A stretch of 64,000 bases of DNA, from NCBI RefSeq assembly GCF_000717335.1, contig NZ_JNYZ01000009.1, positions 1 through 64,000 of the forward strand. The letters run 5' to 3'. Made by a program: the position numbers and the translations under genes. Of this stretch, positions 9,901 through 17,323 are shown piece after piece. The notes beneath the pieces are model-generated. The model ran no database searches, was not told the DNA's origin, and saw only the letters and a program-made list of their open reading frames with translations. Source of the stretch: Amycolatopsis jejuensis (lineage in GTDB: Bacteria > Actinomycetota > Actinomycetes > Mycobacteriales > Pseudonocardiaceae). How positions within the stretch are numbered: the first letter of the stretch is position 1; the number at the start of each line of letters is the position of its first letter.

Positions 9901-11057
9901 TGTTCCGCTGCGCGGGTTTCCTGGGCACGACGAATGGCGAACTTGGTGGTGGCCTTGTCCTGGGCGACCTTGAGTCGAGTCTTCTCATCGCCGGCCTTAC
10001 GGGCGTCTTCGGCGGCGCGCGCGAGCTCTTGCGCACTGCGCATCTCGGGGCCAGTACGCAGGGCGGCGTCGCGCGTTTGCAATTGGTTGCGTGTCGCGGT
10101 GAGCTCGGCCAGCGTCGCCTCCGCAGCAGCCAGTGCCGTTTTCGCCTGTTCATAGGCATTTTCCGCGGCAGTCAAGTCTTCACTGACCCGCCGGTAAGTG
10201 ACTTGGGCTGCCCGCGGAAGCGCGGCTCGGCGCCGCGAGGCGATCCGCGCGTAGCGGCTGTAATGGCTCAGGAACGTATTCGCCGCTTGGTGCGCTTCGG
10301 TCATCGCGACGAGGGAGTTGCGGTCTTCTTCGAGGCTGCGGAACGCGTCTGCAACGTCCGCGACCACGGCTTGATCAAGCGGTGGCAACGCTTCGGTGAG
10401 TGCTGCGGACAGTGCCTTTTCACTGGGGCGCTTGGACAACTGAGGCTGCCGCAACTGCACGAGCAAGTCCACCAACGCGTCGTATCGTTGTTCGCCGAAG
10501 CTGAACAGCGCTTCGTCGACGGCGCGCCGGTAGTTGCGGGCGCGCTCGTAGACTGTGCCGTGTTCGCCGAGCGCGTCGCTGAGACGATCCTTGCTCAACG
10601 CTGTTGCAGTCGCGTCGACCAGCTCGAGATCAGCGCCGACCCGCTGCTCGGTGACGAAGTACCAATGCCGGGCGATCCCTTTCCCGGACACCGCTTTCAT
10701 CCCACAACCGAGGGTGGTGAACCGAGGCATCCCGTCGTCGTCGATGCGGCCGAACTCGAGCCAGGTGTACCCGAGCCGTTCCGGGTAGGGGTGTGCCCCA
10801 CCGAGCAGGAGGTTCCATTCCATCTTCTTTTTCGGGTCTGCATCCGGCTCGACCCGATGCGGCGACAGGTCGCCGTCGAGCAGAAACGGCAGCATGAGGG
10901 CGAGCACTTTGGACTTGCCCGTGCCATTGTTGCCGCGCAGCAGCAGACGTCCATCGCGGAACCGGAACTCTTCGGTGTCGTAGTAGAAGAGGTCGACTAG
11001 TCCGGCGCGCAACGGTTGCCAGCGTTCCAGGGACGGCTCAGGCAGAGTTCGGGTCAT
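6942..11057 (-). CDS. jetC: Wadjet protein JetC, SMC-like ATPase (TIGR02680 type)
   Basis: 1371 residues. The Walker A motif GNNGTGKSK is at 42-50. Long Ala/Glu/Arg-rich coiled coils fill the middle on either side of a compact hinge-like segment (about 560-740). Near the C-terminus is an ABC signature-like PASGGERVL followed by Walker B LVTLDEAFAGVD (about 1271-1280). This is the split-head layout of SMC/MukB-type ATPases. With JetA and JetB it forms a condensin-like motor that senses small circular DNA. Start and stop overlap jetB and jetD by 4 bp (ATGA), so the subunits are translationally coupled. The gene is intact. Confidence 0.93.
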   Translation of the reverse strand: MTRTLPEPSLERWQPLRAGLVDLFYYDTEEFRFRDGRLLLRGNNGTGKSKVLALMLPFLLDGDLSPHRVEPDADPKKKMEWNLLLGGAHPYPERLGYTWLEFGRIDDDGMPRFTTLGCGMKAVSGKGIARHWYFVTEQRVGADLELVDATATALSKDRLSDALGEHGTVYERARNYRRAVDEALFSFGEQRYDALVDLLVQLRQPQLSKRPSEKALSAALTEALPPLDQAVVADVADAFRSLEEDRNSLVAMTEAHQAANTFLSHYSRYARIASRRRAALPRAAQVTYRRVSEDLTAAENAYEQAKTALAAAEATLAELTATRNQLQTRDAALRTGPEMRSAQELARAAEDARKAGDEKTRLKVAQDKATTKFAIRRAQETRAAEQLSKIDAALSDAREHAKSASTVARIDALHAERINSPLDTEPEVARLRSAADQLAKRQQHAIEQVTRLIRAVDAAQRTLAETRRKATDLDAEATELAERRVEAESRIVECGRTLVTAIREHLDGATELHLVDPASTFAELELWIETMADVNPAAAAVTTAGQAAAANLARTDATHEAEERTTRERSGELVAEIERLERGEDNAPPTPYTRRHAARSARFGAPFWQLVDFAADVAPADRAGLEAALEAAGVLDAWVTPAGELLSPDTEDVVLSPRHTIDGTSLATVLTPAVDREDPLADAVSDATVAELLGAIGLDGSGETWVNTAGEYQIGVLRGAWHKPAAEYVGRGAREAARRARLETLLAELAEVEAKLSALAQERGKLRQRQHTLNNEVSGMPSDATLHDAHSAAQRLADDVHRMTIRQSDAQAAVVAASEAAETARATLAESAMDTGLPTTSAALSEVEDGLSDYRVALAGLWPVLNAVAEARRAAQQATEEREEADADLAEVADRAATAEQTAATTAEHHRTLRETVGAAVAELEARLAAVAKAIADNETAATGAGRERDVAIDARGKADALRGKLREDLQGATKERAAATESLRRFARTGLLAVALPNLPIPDPLEAWAPDPTVRLARRVNEELADTPDDDNAWDRTQKQVNDELKSLTDTLSRQGSRVSGDLLEDGLVVEVEFRGKPATMPELTTALAAEVADRERLLNEREREILENHLVNEVASTLQELITTAEAQVARMNVELSERPTSTGMRLRLQWRPREDGPAGLAAARERLLRQTADAWSEEDRAAVGAFLQARIAEVRAQDSSGTWLEHLTTALDYRAWNRFVIQRHQNGQWKPATGPASGGERVLAASVPLFAAASSHYGSAGNPHAPRLVTLDEAFAGVDDNARAKYLGLLAAFDLDVVMTSEREWGCYPEVPGLAISQLSRTDEVAAVLVTNWEWDGRRKILVEPSPTAAMDDLWSDTDQLAPDDEQQ

Positions 11058-12247
11058 CGGCGTTCCTGGATGGTCACTTCGGCCAGCGCGTACCGGGACA
11101 GGGCAGGCCGAGCGGTGGCCGCTTCGGTAGTCAGACTGATCAGCCGCAGGGCTGCGAGCCGGGACAACGCAAGCGCCGTCAACTCGATTTCCGCGCCGGG
11201 TTCAGCGGCGGCCCGACGCCAGTAGGTGCGATTTATGGCAGCGAACTCGCGGAGCTTGGCATGCAGTTCGGGCAACGGAACCTGGCGATTACCGGTTCCG
11301 GCTAGATATTCCGCGAGCAGCAGGGTGGCATGGCCTTCGGTGCCGCTTTCGGGCATGCGGACGTCGGTGAGGTCGTCGACCGGGTCGACCATGGCGATGC
11401 CTTCGGCGCGAATTTCGGCGACCAGCCCGGTCAGTTCCCCGATCCGGGAAGTGATCGCGGCGCGCTGGCTGGTGAGGTAGGTGAGTTCCGCTTCCGTCAG
11501 CTCGTCAAAATAGAGCACTGGTTCGTCTAGCAGGCGCCGGGTCAGCTGGTGACGGATGCGCTGGTTGCGCAAGTCTTCCGTGGTGGGTGGGAGCTCCCCG
11601 GTCAGCGCGGCGAGGCGAGCTTCGAAGCTGTCCGCCTGGATCGTGGATGGCCCGCGCGGTGTGGCCAGCAGTGCCCCCAGCACGCGGCGTTCTACGTCGT
11701 AGAGCACGTCTCCGGTGTCTTTGACGAACGCGTCCTCGTCGCCTGCGACGCGGCTGAGTACCCCGAGGTCGAGCAGGAACCGGACTACGGAAACCAGGTC
11801 GCCGCGTTCTTCCCGGCCCCGCAGGGTGAACTCGATTCCGGCGTCGACCAGGTCCGGATCACCCGCGCCAAGGACGACTTGCTCGGCGAGCCGGCCGAGG
11901 GTGATCTGTGCGTCCGCGCGGTCGAGGGTGGCCAGTGCGAGGCAGAGCAGCACGTACCGACGGCGGCCGAACGGCTGCTTGGCACGTACGTCCCGAGCTG
12001 GGTGGGTGTGATCTGTGGTCGTCGCTGCGGTTTTGACCAGGCGCGCGACCTCGCTGTCGACAAGCAGGCGCCAGCCGGTGTTGCGGTCGAACCAGGCGCG
12101 CAGCTCGCTCGCGTGCCGCCGGATCGCGGCGAAGTCGTCAGAACCCGGACCGGATGCCCGCACGATCGGGCGGCGCAGGAGCGCGCGTGCCGCCCGCCGG
12201 AAGTCGTCGACGTGGGAGGCGGACAGTGCATCAGCCAGCGAACTCAT
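11054..12247 (-). CDS. jetB: Wadjet protein JetB (DUF2398/TIGR02678)
   Basis: 397 residues, recognised as the TIGR02678/DUF2398 protein of this cluster by its position and by FGRRRYVLLCLALATLDRAD and NRTYWRRAA-like blocks. It is thought to be the KITE-like winged-helix subunit that bridges the JetC heads and the JetA kleisin. It overlaps jetA upstream and jetC downstream by 4 bp each. There is no enzymatic motif, as expected. It is full-length for the family. Confidence 0.88.
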   Translation of the reverse strand: MSSLADALSASHVDDFRRAARALLRRPIVRASGPGSDDFAAIRRHASELRAWFDRNTGWRLLVDSEVARLVKTAATTTDHTHPARDVRAKQPFGRRRYVLLCLALATLDRADAQITLGRLAEQVVLGAGDPDLVDAGIEFTLRGREERGDLVSVVRFLLDLGVLSRVAGDEDAFVKDTGDVLYDVERRVLGALLATPRGPSTIQADSFEARLAALTGELPPTTEDLRNQRIRHQLTRRLLDEPVLYFDELTEAELTYLTSQRAAITSRIGELTGLVAEIRAEGIAMVDPVDDLTDVRMPESGTEGHATLLLAEYLAGTGNRQVPLPELHAKLREFAAINRTYWRRAAAEPGAEIELTALALSRLAALRLISLTTEAATARPALSRYALAEVTIQERR

Positions 12248-13788
12248 CCGACCGCTTCTTCGATGTCGGTCGCCGTGAGGTCGACGATCTCCACCAGGTG
12301 ATCCGGTCCGCGGAACACGCCATGTGGAGTATTGATCGCGGCGTCTCCAGCGCCGTCGACAGCTGTCAGCCGGATGGACATACTGCCGTCTGAGGTCGTG
12401 GTTTCCACGCTGCGCCGCCCCGGCGTGCGGGCGGCGAGCGCGTCCCCGAGCAGAGTCAGGAACAGCCGAAAGGTGTTCGGATCGAGTTCGCCGAGGTCGG
12501 CGAGCCGGGTTGGCCGGCTGGTGACCAACGCGGCTCGGGCGGCCGCGGTCTCCGCTGCCTCGCGGGCGGCAAGTGCGGCCAGGTATCGACGTTGTTTGCT
12601 GCGGTCGACCACCCGGTTCGGCTTGCCCCGCCGCTCGTAACTGCCGGTCTTGCGCAGCCGAGGGCTAATCTCCAGCGGTGGTGCCTGTGCCCACGGCGTG
12701 CTCGCTGGGACCGGATTCTCTTCGCGGGCCCGGAGGGTGTCCGAGTCCACGGTCAGGTGCCGGGCGGCGGACAGCCCGAAAGCCGAGCGCCAGAGCCGGT
12801 GCGCTGATGTCTCGTCCGGTGCCTGTGCGAACCATTTCGCCAGACTGCGGAAATCGGCGGACCGATCCGACCGTCCGGCCCGGCGTTCGTTGAGCGCTGC
12901 GACGACCTGGAGCAGCTGCGGAATAGCCGCCCTGGCCTGTGACCGGAGAAGTTTCGCCTGGCTAGGGTGCTGCTGTTCGCTGATGAACCAGCTACGCACG
13001 CCCTGCCAACGGTCCCGCCACAGCGGCAGCAGACGTTCGAACTCAACCTGCCGGGGGTCGTCGACACCGGCCGCCTCGCCCGGTGCGGCGTCCTCCGCTT
13101 CACGCCAGGCGGTGAGGTCAAGCAGCGCGCCGACGCCGAGCTCCTCGATTTCGCCGATCAGGGCGGTGATCTTGCCACCCGTGCCGACCAGGTCACGGAT
13201 GAATCGCTCGAGGTAGTCGATCAACCGGTCTTTGTAGGCGCGGAAAGCGTCGGCATCGGCGTCGTGCAGATCGATCGTGCGTTGCAGGGACGCCATGAAC
13301 GCTTGCGCGTTGCTCGCCAGGTCGGTGAATCGGTCGACCAGTGCACGAAGGAGCAGGTGCACTTTTGCCGGATCGGGCTGAGACTGCCGAGCGAGCTCGA
13401 GCAACGCCCGCAGCTGGCCGGCGATGTCGGACAACGCGACGGCCTGCAATGCGCCACGCCGGCCAAGCGCCTCGTCGTACGCGGCGATCGCCTGCTCGGC
13501 AGCCTCGCCACGTTCGGTGAGCTGGTAGAGGAATCGGGCCCGGTGGAAGTCCTCCACCGTGGTGACCCGGCTCGTGTCCGGATCCGCGCGGAGGTTCCCC
13601 CACTCCACCAACCGGGCGAGTGAATCGGCGACCGCGGTGAGCTCGGTCCCGGTGACCGTTTCGTGCACGTCCTCCGGCCGAAGGTGCACCGTGAAGCGAC
13701 GCTTGGCCTGCACGAATGCGTGCATGAGCTGGCGGTAGAGGGTGCTGTTGGGTGCGGTCAGGTGCGCGAACGGCTGGAATTCCTGCAC
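12244..13788 (-). CDS. jetA: Wadjet protein JetA, kleisin-like subunit (DUF2397/TIGR02677)
   Basis: 514 residues from a GTG at 13788, with AGGAG 5 nt upstream (13794-13798). The in-frame extension upstream reads into the promoter and the opposite gene and is rejected. The N-terminus (FQPFAHLTAPNSTLYRQLMHAF) and the helical middle are typical of TIGR02677, the first gene of the conserved four-gene set. By analogy with MukF/MksF it is the kleisin that closes the SMC ring. It is divergent from the SRA-HNH gene across about 117 bp. Confidence 0.88.
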   Translation of the reverse strand: MQEFQPFAHLTAPNSTLYRQLMHAFVQAKRRFTVHLRPEDVHETVTGTELTAVADSLARLVEWGNLRADPDTSRVTTVEDFHRARFLYQLTERGEAAEQAIAAYDEALGRRGALQAVALSDIAGQLRALLELARQSQPDPAKVHLLLRALVDRFTDLASNAQAFMASLQRTIDLHDADADAFRAYKDRLIDYLERFIRDLVGTGGKITALIGEIEELGVGALLDLTAWREAEDAAPGEAAGVDDPRQVEFERLLPLWRDRWQGVRSWFISEQQHPSQAKLLRSQARAAIPQLLQVVAALNERRAGRSDRSADFRSLAKWFAQAPDETSAHRLWRSAFGLSAARHLTVDSDTLRAREENPVPASTPWAQAPPLEISPRLRKTGSYERRGKPNRVVDRSKQRRYLAALAAREAAETAAARAALVTSRPTRLADLGELDPNTFRLFLTLLGDALAARTPGRRSVETTTSDGSMSIRLTAVDGAGDAAINTPHGVFRGPDHLVEIVDLTATDIEEAVG

Positions 13789-13905
13789 CTCGGCTCCTCT
13801 TCTCGGCCTGTCTAAGAGGGTACGGGTGACCACCGACAGAATCCCGAGGTGCTGGGCGGTCAGTCTCGGCGGCTTCTGTCGGCGTCCCGCCATAGAGTGA
13901 TGCGC
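13789..13905. promoter_or_regulatory. Divergent promoter region of jetA and the SRA-HNH gene
   Basis: A 117-bp spacer carries both promoters. A TAGAGT -10-like hexamer at 13893-13898 lies 7 nt before the ATG at 13906, so the restriction gene may be transcribed leaderless. The jetA ribosome-binding site is at 13794-13798. I see no convincing operator. Confidence 0.4.
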
Positions 13906-15096
13906 ATGGCATTTGCAGACATTCGGGCCGACCACGTGCGGGCCGCCGTCGTCGAGTTTGAGCGGCTGCAGCAGGGCGAATTCCTTGCCCGGTATGGGCT
14001 CCCGTCGGACAAACGGTACGACCTGCTGGTTGAGCCATACGCCTACCCTGCCCGGGCGATTGTCTGCCGAGCGTATCACTTGGCGACCGGAGGTAAGCTC
14101 CCGACAAGCCAGGCCAACGGAGCCATCGCGTTGTTCCTTACTTGCCTGACGGACCTGGGCTTTGAGGTCATCGATCGGGAGACAGCTCCCCGGTTCGGGG
14201 AGATTCCGGGGGTACCGGAGGGCACGACGTTCGTAGATCGACGTGCGGCCCAGGCACGGGGCACGCATCGGGCTGGGCAGGCTGGCATTGTTGGCACCGG
14301 TCAGACGGGCGCTGAGTCGATCGTCGTTTCCGGCGGTTACGGCGACCAGGACTATGGTTCCGTGATTCTCTACGTCGGGCACGGTGGGCGCGCTAAGAAC
14401 TCCAAGAAGCAAATCGCCGATCAGAGCTTCGCTGCTCCCGGTAACGCGGCCTTGCTGAACAGTTGCACTACCGGCGCTTCTGTCCGGGTGGTTCGTGGCG
14501 CGCATCCTGGGTCGGATTATGCACCGAAATCTGGATATCGCTACGATGGTTTGTTTCGGGTGGACCATGCCGAGCAGGTTCGGCTCGATGATGGTTTTGT
14601 TCGTTGCCTTTTCTGGATGTCCACTCTCACCGTTGATGTGCTCAGTGGACCGCTGGTTCCGGTGGAGATATCAGCCACAGATGAGGAAGTCTCGTTACCT
14701 CCGGGAAAATCTCAGCCTGGCCGACGGACGGTTGTCGCCGAGCGGGTGATCCGAGTCACTCGAGTGGCGCGCGGGATCAAGCTCATGTACCGCGATACCT
14801 GCCAGATGTGTCGAGTCCAGTTGGCGGTGGGTGATCGAACTTATTCGGAGGGTGCGCATATCAAAGCGCTCGGCAGCCCCCATAATGGCGACGACGAACC
14901 GAGGAACATGCTGTGTCTTTGTCCGAACTGCCACGCCCTCTTTGACTTGGGCGGTATCATTATTCGGGATGACCTGTCACTTATTCGAAATGGTTCACCG
15001 GCAGGTTCACTGCACGTGTTGCCAGGTCATGAAATTGATATGAAGAGCGTCGCTTACCATCGAGCAGCGGCCCGAAGGACGGCGCTGAAGACGTGA
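13906..15096 (+). CDS. SRA (YDG)-HNH modification-dependent restriction endonuclease, McrA-like
   Basis: 396 residues in three parts. An N-terminal helical region (about 1-85) contains the KRYDLLVEPYAYPARAIV block common in front of such proteins. A central SRA domain (about 95-245) has SGGYGDQDYG, GHGGR, DQSFA-N-AL, VRVVRG and SGYRYDGLF, the base-flipping fold that reads modified cytosine. The C-terminal HNH nuclease (about 295-360) has Cys pairs CQMC and CLCPNC plus AHIKAL, RNM and CHALFD. This resembles ScoMcrA-type type IV enzymes that cut methylated (and sometimes phosphorothioated) DNA. An ATG at 13900 or GTG at 13897 is also possible. Codon use is less GC-rich toward the 3' end than in neighbours, consistent with transfer. 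Confidence 0.85.
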   Translation: MAFADIRADHVRAAVVEFERLQQGEFLARYGLPSDKRYDLLVEPYAYPARAIVCRAYHLATGGKLPTSQANGAIALFLTCLTDLGFEVIDRETAPRFGEIPGVPEGTTFVDRRAAQARGTHRAGQAGIVGTGQTGAESIVVSGGYGDQDYGSVILYVGHGGRAKNSKKQIADQSFAAPGNAALLNSCTTGASVRVVRGAHPGSDYAPKSGYRYDGLFRVDHAEQVRLDDGFVRCLFWMSTLTVDVLSGPLVPVEISATDEEVSLPPGKSQPGRRTVVAERVIRVTRVARGIKLMYRDTCQMCRVQLAVGDRTYSEGAHIKALGSPHNGDDEPRNMLCLCPNCHALFDLGGIIIRDDLSLIRNGSPAGSLHVLPGHEIDMKSVAYHRAAARRTALKT

Positions 15097-15122
15097 CGGC
15101 TGGGTCGTTGCCGCCTGCTCGC

Positions 15123-15635
15123 TCAACCCTCCACAATCCGGCCCTCGATCACCGGATGGGCCGCCTTCGGCTTGGGCTCCTCCGTCACTACCTCGCTGTC
15201 CACCACCATCACCGGGCCCCTCCGCTGGTTCGCGTACCTGATGGCGCGCTTCTCCGCCCTCCGGAGCCACATCCGGCGGGCTACCGAGCGGGTCGGCGGG
15301 AGGAGGAACAGCAGGCCAAGCACGTCGCTCACGAAGCCGGGTAGCATGATCAATACGCCACCCACTGCGACGAGCATGCCGTCGGTCAGTTCTTTTTCCG
15401 GGTTGCGGCCTGATTGTGCCGTGGTGACGAACGCGCGCATCGCCTTGCCGCCTTCTCGGCGGGCCAGCCACGAGCCCGCGAATGCGCCCGCGATCAGCAG
15501 GGCGATCGTGCCCAGCACACCGACTACCGAGCCCACCGCCCAGATCGCGGCGACCTCGGCGAGGACGTAGAGCAGGAACACGACAGCCATGTCCAGTGAA
15601 CGAACGATGCCCCGGTTTTGCTCCCGAACCGGCAT
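15123..15635 (-). CDS. fxsA: FxsA-family membrane protein
   Basis: 170 residues with several hydrophobic segments (VVFLLYVLAEVAAIWAV, VLGTIALLIAGAFAG, GMLVAVGGVLIMLPGFVSDVLG) and the family core in which the PGFVSD motif is followed by LLLFPPTR-like sequence, here LLFLLPPTRS. FxsA proteins are small inner-membrane proteins whose known effect in E. coli is relieving phage T7 exclusion by the F plasmid; the function in actinobacteria is unknown. The ATG at 15635 shares one base with the stop of the upstream kinase gene (TGATG), supporting this start, though the Met 15 codons in would also give a normal N-terminus. Confidence 0.85.
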   Translation of the reverse strand: MPVREQNRGIVRSLDMAVVFLLYVLAEVAAIWAVGSVVGVLGTIALLIAGAFAGSWLARREGGKAMRAFVTTAQSGRNPEKELTDGMLVAVGGVLIMLPGFVSDVLGLLFLLPPTRSVARRMWLRRAEKRAIRYANQRRGPVMVVDSEVVTEEPKPKAAHPVIEGRIVEG

Positions 15636-16132
15636 CAGTGCAGGTCAGCGAGGAATGCGGCGACGTCGCGGGGGGACTGCAGCAGTACCTGTCTCGTCCG
15701 CGAGGTTGCGACGCGGTGGAGCAGGGCGCTCCGGTGGGTGCGCCGCCAGTGCCAGATCCACTTGACGAACTCGAAGTCCACCTTCGACACGCATCCGGCG
15801 GCCTGCGTGTCCTGACCACGTTCGCGCAGGTGGCGGCGCAGTACCCGGACCATGCAGACGGCGCGCGGAGGGTCCAGGAACACGACGGTGTCGGCGAGCG
15901 GCAAGCGTAAATCGAGGGTCTTGCTGTAGTTCCCCTCGATGACCCAAGCGCCCGTGCTCACCGCCTTGGCGACCCCGGCGCGGAACTCCTCGAACGGCGC
16001 TTGCACCCAGCCCGGGCGCCAGAACAGCCGGTCCAGATGGGTGACCGGCACGCCGAGGGTCGCGCCCAGCTGCCGGGCCAATGTGGACTTCCCGCTGCCG
16101 GAACAACCCAGCACCACAATGCGCCGACCCAT
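15635..16132 (-). CDS. P-loop kinase-like protein (FlaR / topology-modulation type)
   Basis: 165 residues with Walker A GCSGSGKST (9-17), then HLDRLFWRPGW and WVIEGNYSKTLDLRL blocks and an LDPPRAV segment. These are diagnostic of the small adenylate-kinase-like family often labelled DNA topology modulation or FlaR protein; substrate unknown. It is translationally coupled to fxsA downstream and lies 9 bp after the membrane-protein gene, all on the minus strand. Confidence 0.8.
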   Translation of the reverse strand: MGRRIVVLGCSGSGKSTLARQLGATLGVPVTHLDRLFWRPGWVQAPFEEFRAGVAKAVSTGAWVIEGNYSKTLDLRLPLADTVVFLDPPRAVCMVRVLRRHLRERGQDTQAAGCVSKVDFEFVKWIWHWRRTHRSALLHRVATSRTRQVLLQSPRDVAAFLADLH

Positions 16133-16141
16133 CCCGCCAGC

Positions 16142-17323
16142 CTAGAAAACGAGACTCGCCACGACCAGCCCGATCACCAGCAGATCCGGCCCCCGTACCA
16201 GCTGCCGCACCAGGCCGGCCGGGATCAGGACTCCCTCGTACAACACCATCCCCATCGAGCTGAAGTCCAGCGGGCCCCGCGTCACCGAGCGCACCGCGGA
16301 CAGCGCGGCGACCAGCACTGCCACCAGCGCGCCTGCCGGCACCGGTACCCCCAGCAGCAGCACCACCCCGGCCCACGCCAGAGCCAACAAGGACAGAAAG
16401 CCGCAGGTCACCGCATGCAGGCGCAGGTTCGGGACATCCAGCCACCGCCGCAATGCGGGTACCCGATGCAGCTGGGCGACCGGGGCGGTGAACGGCAGCA
16501 GCGCGAGGTACCCGCCGAGTCCGAGCAGCCAGACCGCGCTGACCGCGGGAAACGTCACGTGCGCGGCGAGTACCGCGAGGGCCAGGAACACCGGCAGACC
16601 GAGCGCATGCCGGCGCGCGAGGGTCCCCATCACGACGTATCGCGTCACCACGAACCGGCCGGCCAGGCCGATTCGCCACGGGACCGGGCGTCCGGCCGGG
16701 AGCAGCGCCCAGACGTCCAGGAAGGCGGCCGACGTCCGGCGCACCATGCGTTCGGTGAACTGCCGGACCAAGGTCCGCCGACACGCGGTGTGCGGCCGCG
16801 GCGGCGACCAGGCCAGCGCGGCCGCGGCGAGACCGGCTGCCAGCGCGTACGTCCACAGTGGAACCACCAGCGCGAAGGCCAGGGTGAGCGGCAGCAGTGA
16901 TTCGCCCGGAAACGGCGGGCGGCGGCCCATCACCAGCGCCAGCGCGGCCACCGTGAGGTACAGGGCGATCGGACCGAGCAGCGATGCCGGGAACCCGATG
17001 AGCATTCCCGAAACGGCGAAGAAATACGCGGCCACGCCGAATCGGGCGGCCCAATCCAAGAGGAGCCGCCGAGTGAGCACGACCGGGCGGCGGCCGTCGA
17101 AATCGCCCCAGGTCAGCGTGGCCGGTTGGGCCCACAGGTACCCGCGCCGCAGCGTTGACCGCCAGGCCAGCGCCAGGCCGGTGCACAGTACGACCACGCT
17201 GCCGAGCGCGCTCACCGGCGCGGAGCCGATCAGCTGTTCCCGCACCAGAGCGGTGTTGTAGAACGGCGACCCCAGGATTCCGGCCGCGATCACCAGCGAC
17301 AGGACCAGGTCAGGACGCTTCAC
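16142..17323 (-). CDS. Polytopic membrane protein coupled to an ABC exporter
   Basis: 393 residues from a GTG at 17323 that overlaps the ABC gene stop as GTGA. At least eight hydrophobic segments are visible, including LVLSLVIAAGILG, GVAAYFFAVSGMLIGFP, IALYLTVAALALVMG and the C-terminal LLVIGLVVASLVF. I do not recognise a family. The strict coupling to a TetR-ABC operon suggests a partner of the exporter, perhaps a second permease or an immunity-type protein. No catalytic motif is seen. Confidence 0.7.
   Translation of the reverse strand: MKRPDLVLSLVIAAGILGSPFYNTALVREQLIGSAPVSALGSVVVLCTGLALAWRSTLRRGYLWAQPATLTWGDFDGRRPVVLTRRLLLDWAARFGVAAYFFAVSGMLIGFPASLLGPIALYLTVAALALVMGRRPPFPGESLLPLTLAFALVVPLWTYALAAGLAAAALAWSPPRPHTACRRTLVRQFTERMVRRTSAAFLDVWALLPAGRPVPWRIGLAGRFVVTRYVVMGTLARRHALGLPVFLALAVLAAHVTFPAVSAVWLLGLGGYLALLPFTAPVAQLHRVPALRRWLDVPNLRLHAVTCGFLSLLALAWAGVVLLLGVPVPAGALVAVLVAALSAVRSVTRGPLDFSSMGMVLYEGVLIPAGLVRQLVRGPDLLVIGLVVASLVF

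Noticed and set aside
12244..14568. A 774-codon minus-strand frame for jetA
   Set aside because: The first 260 codons run through the promoter and antisense to the SRA-HNH gene; a GTG at 13788 has a good ribosome-binding site and the family N-terminus.
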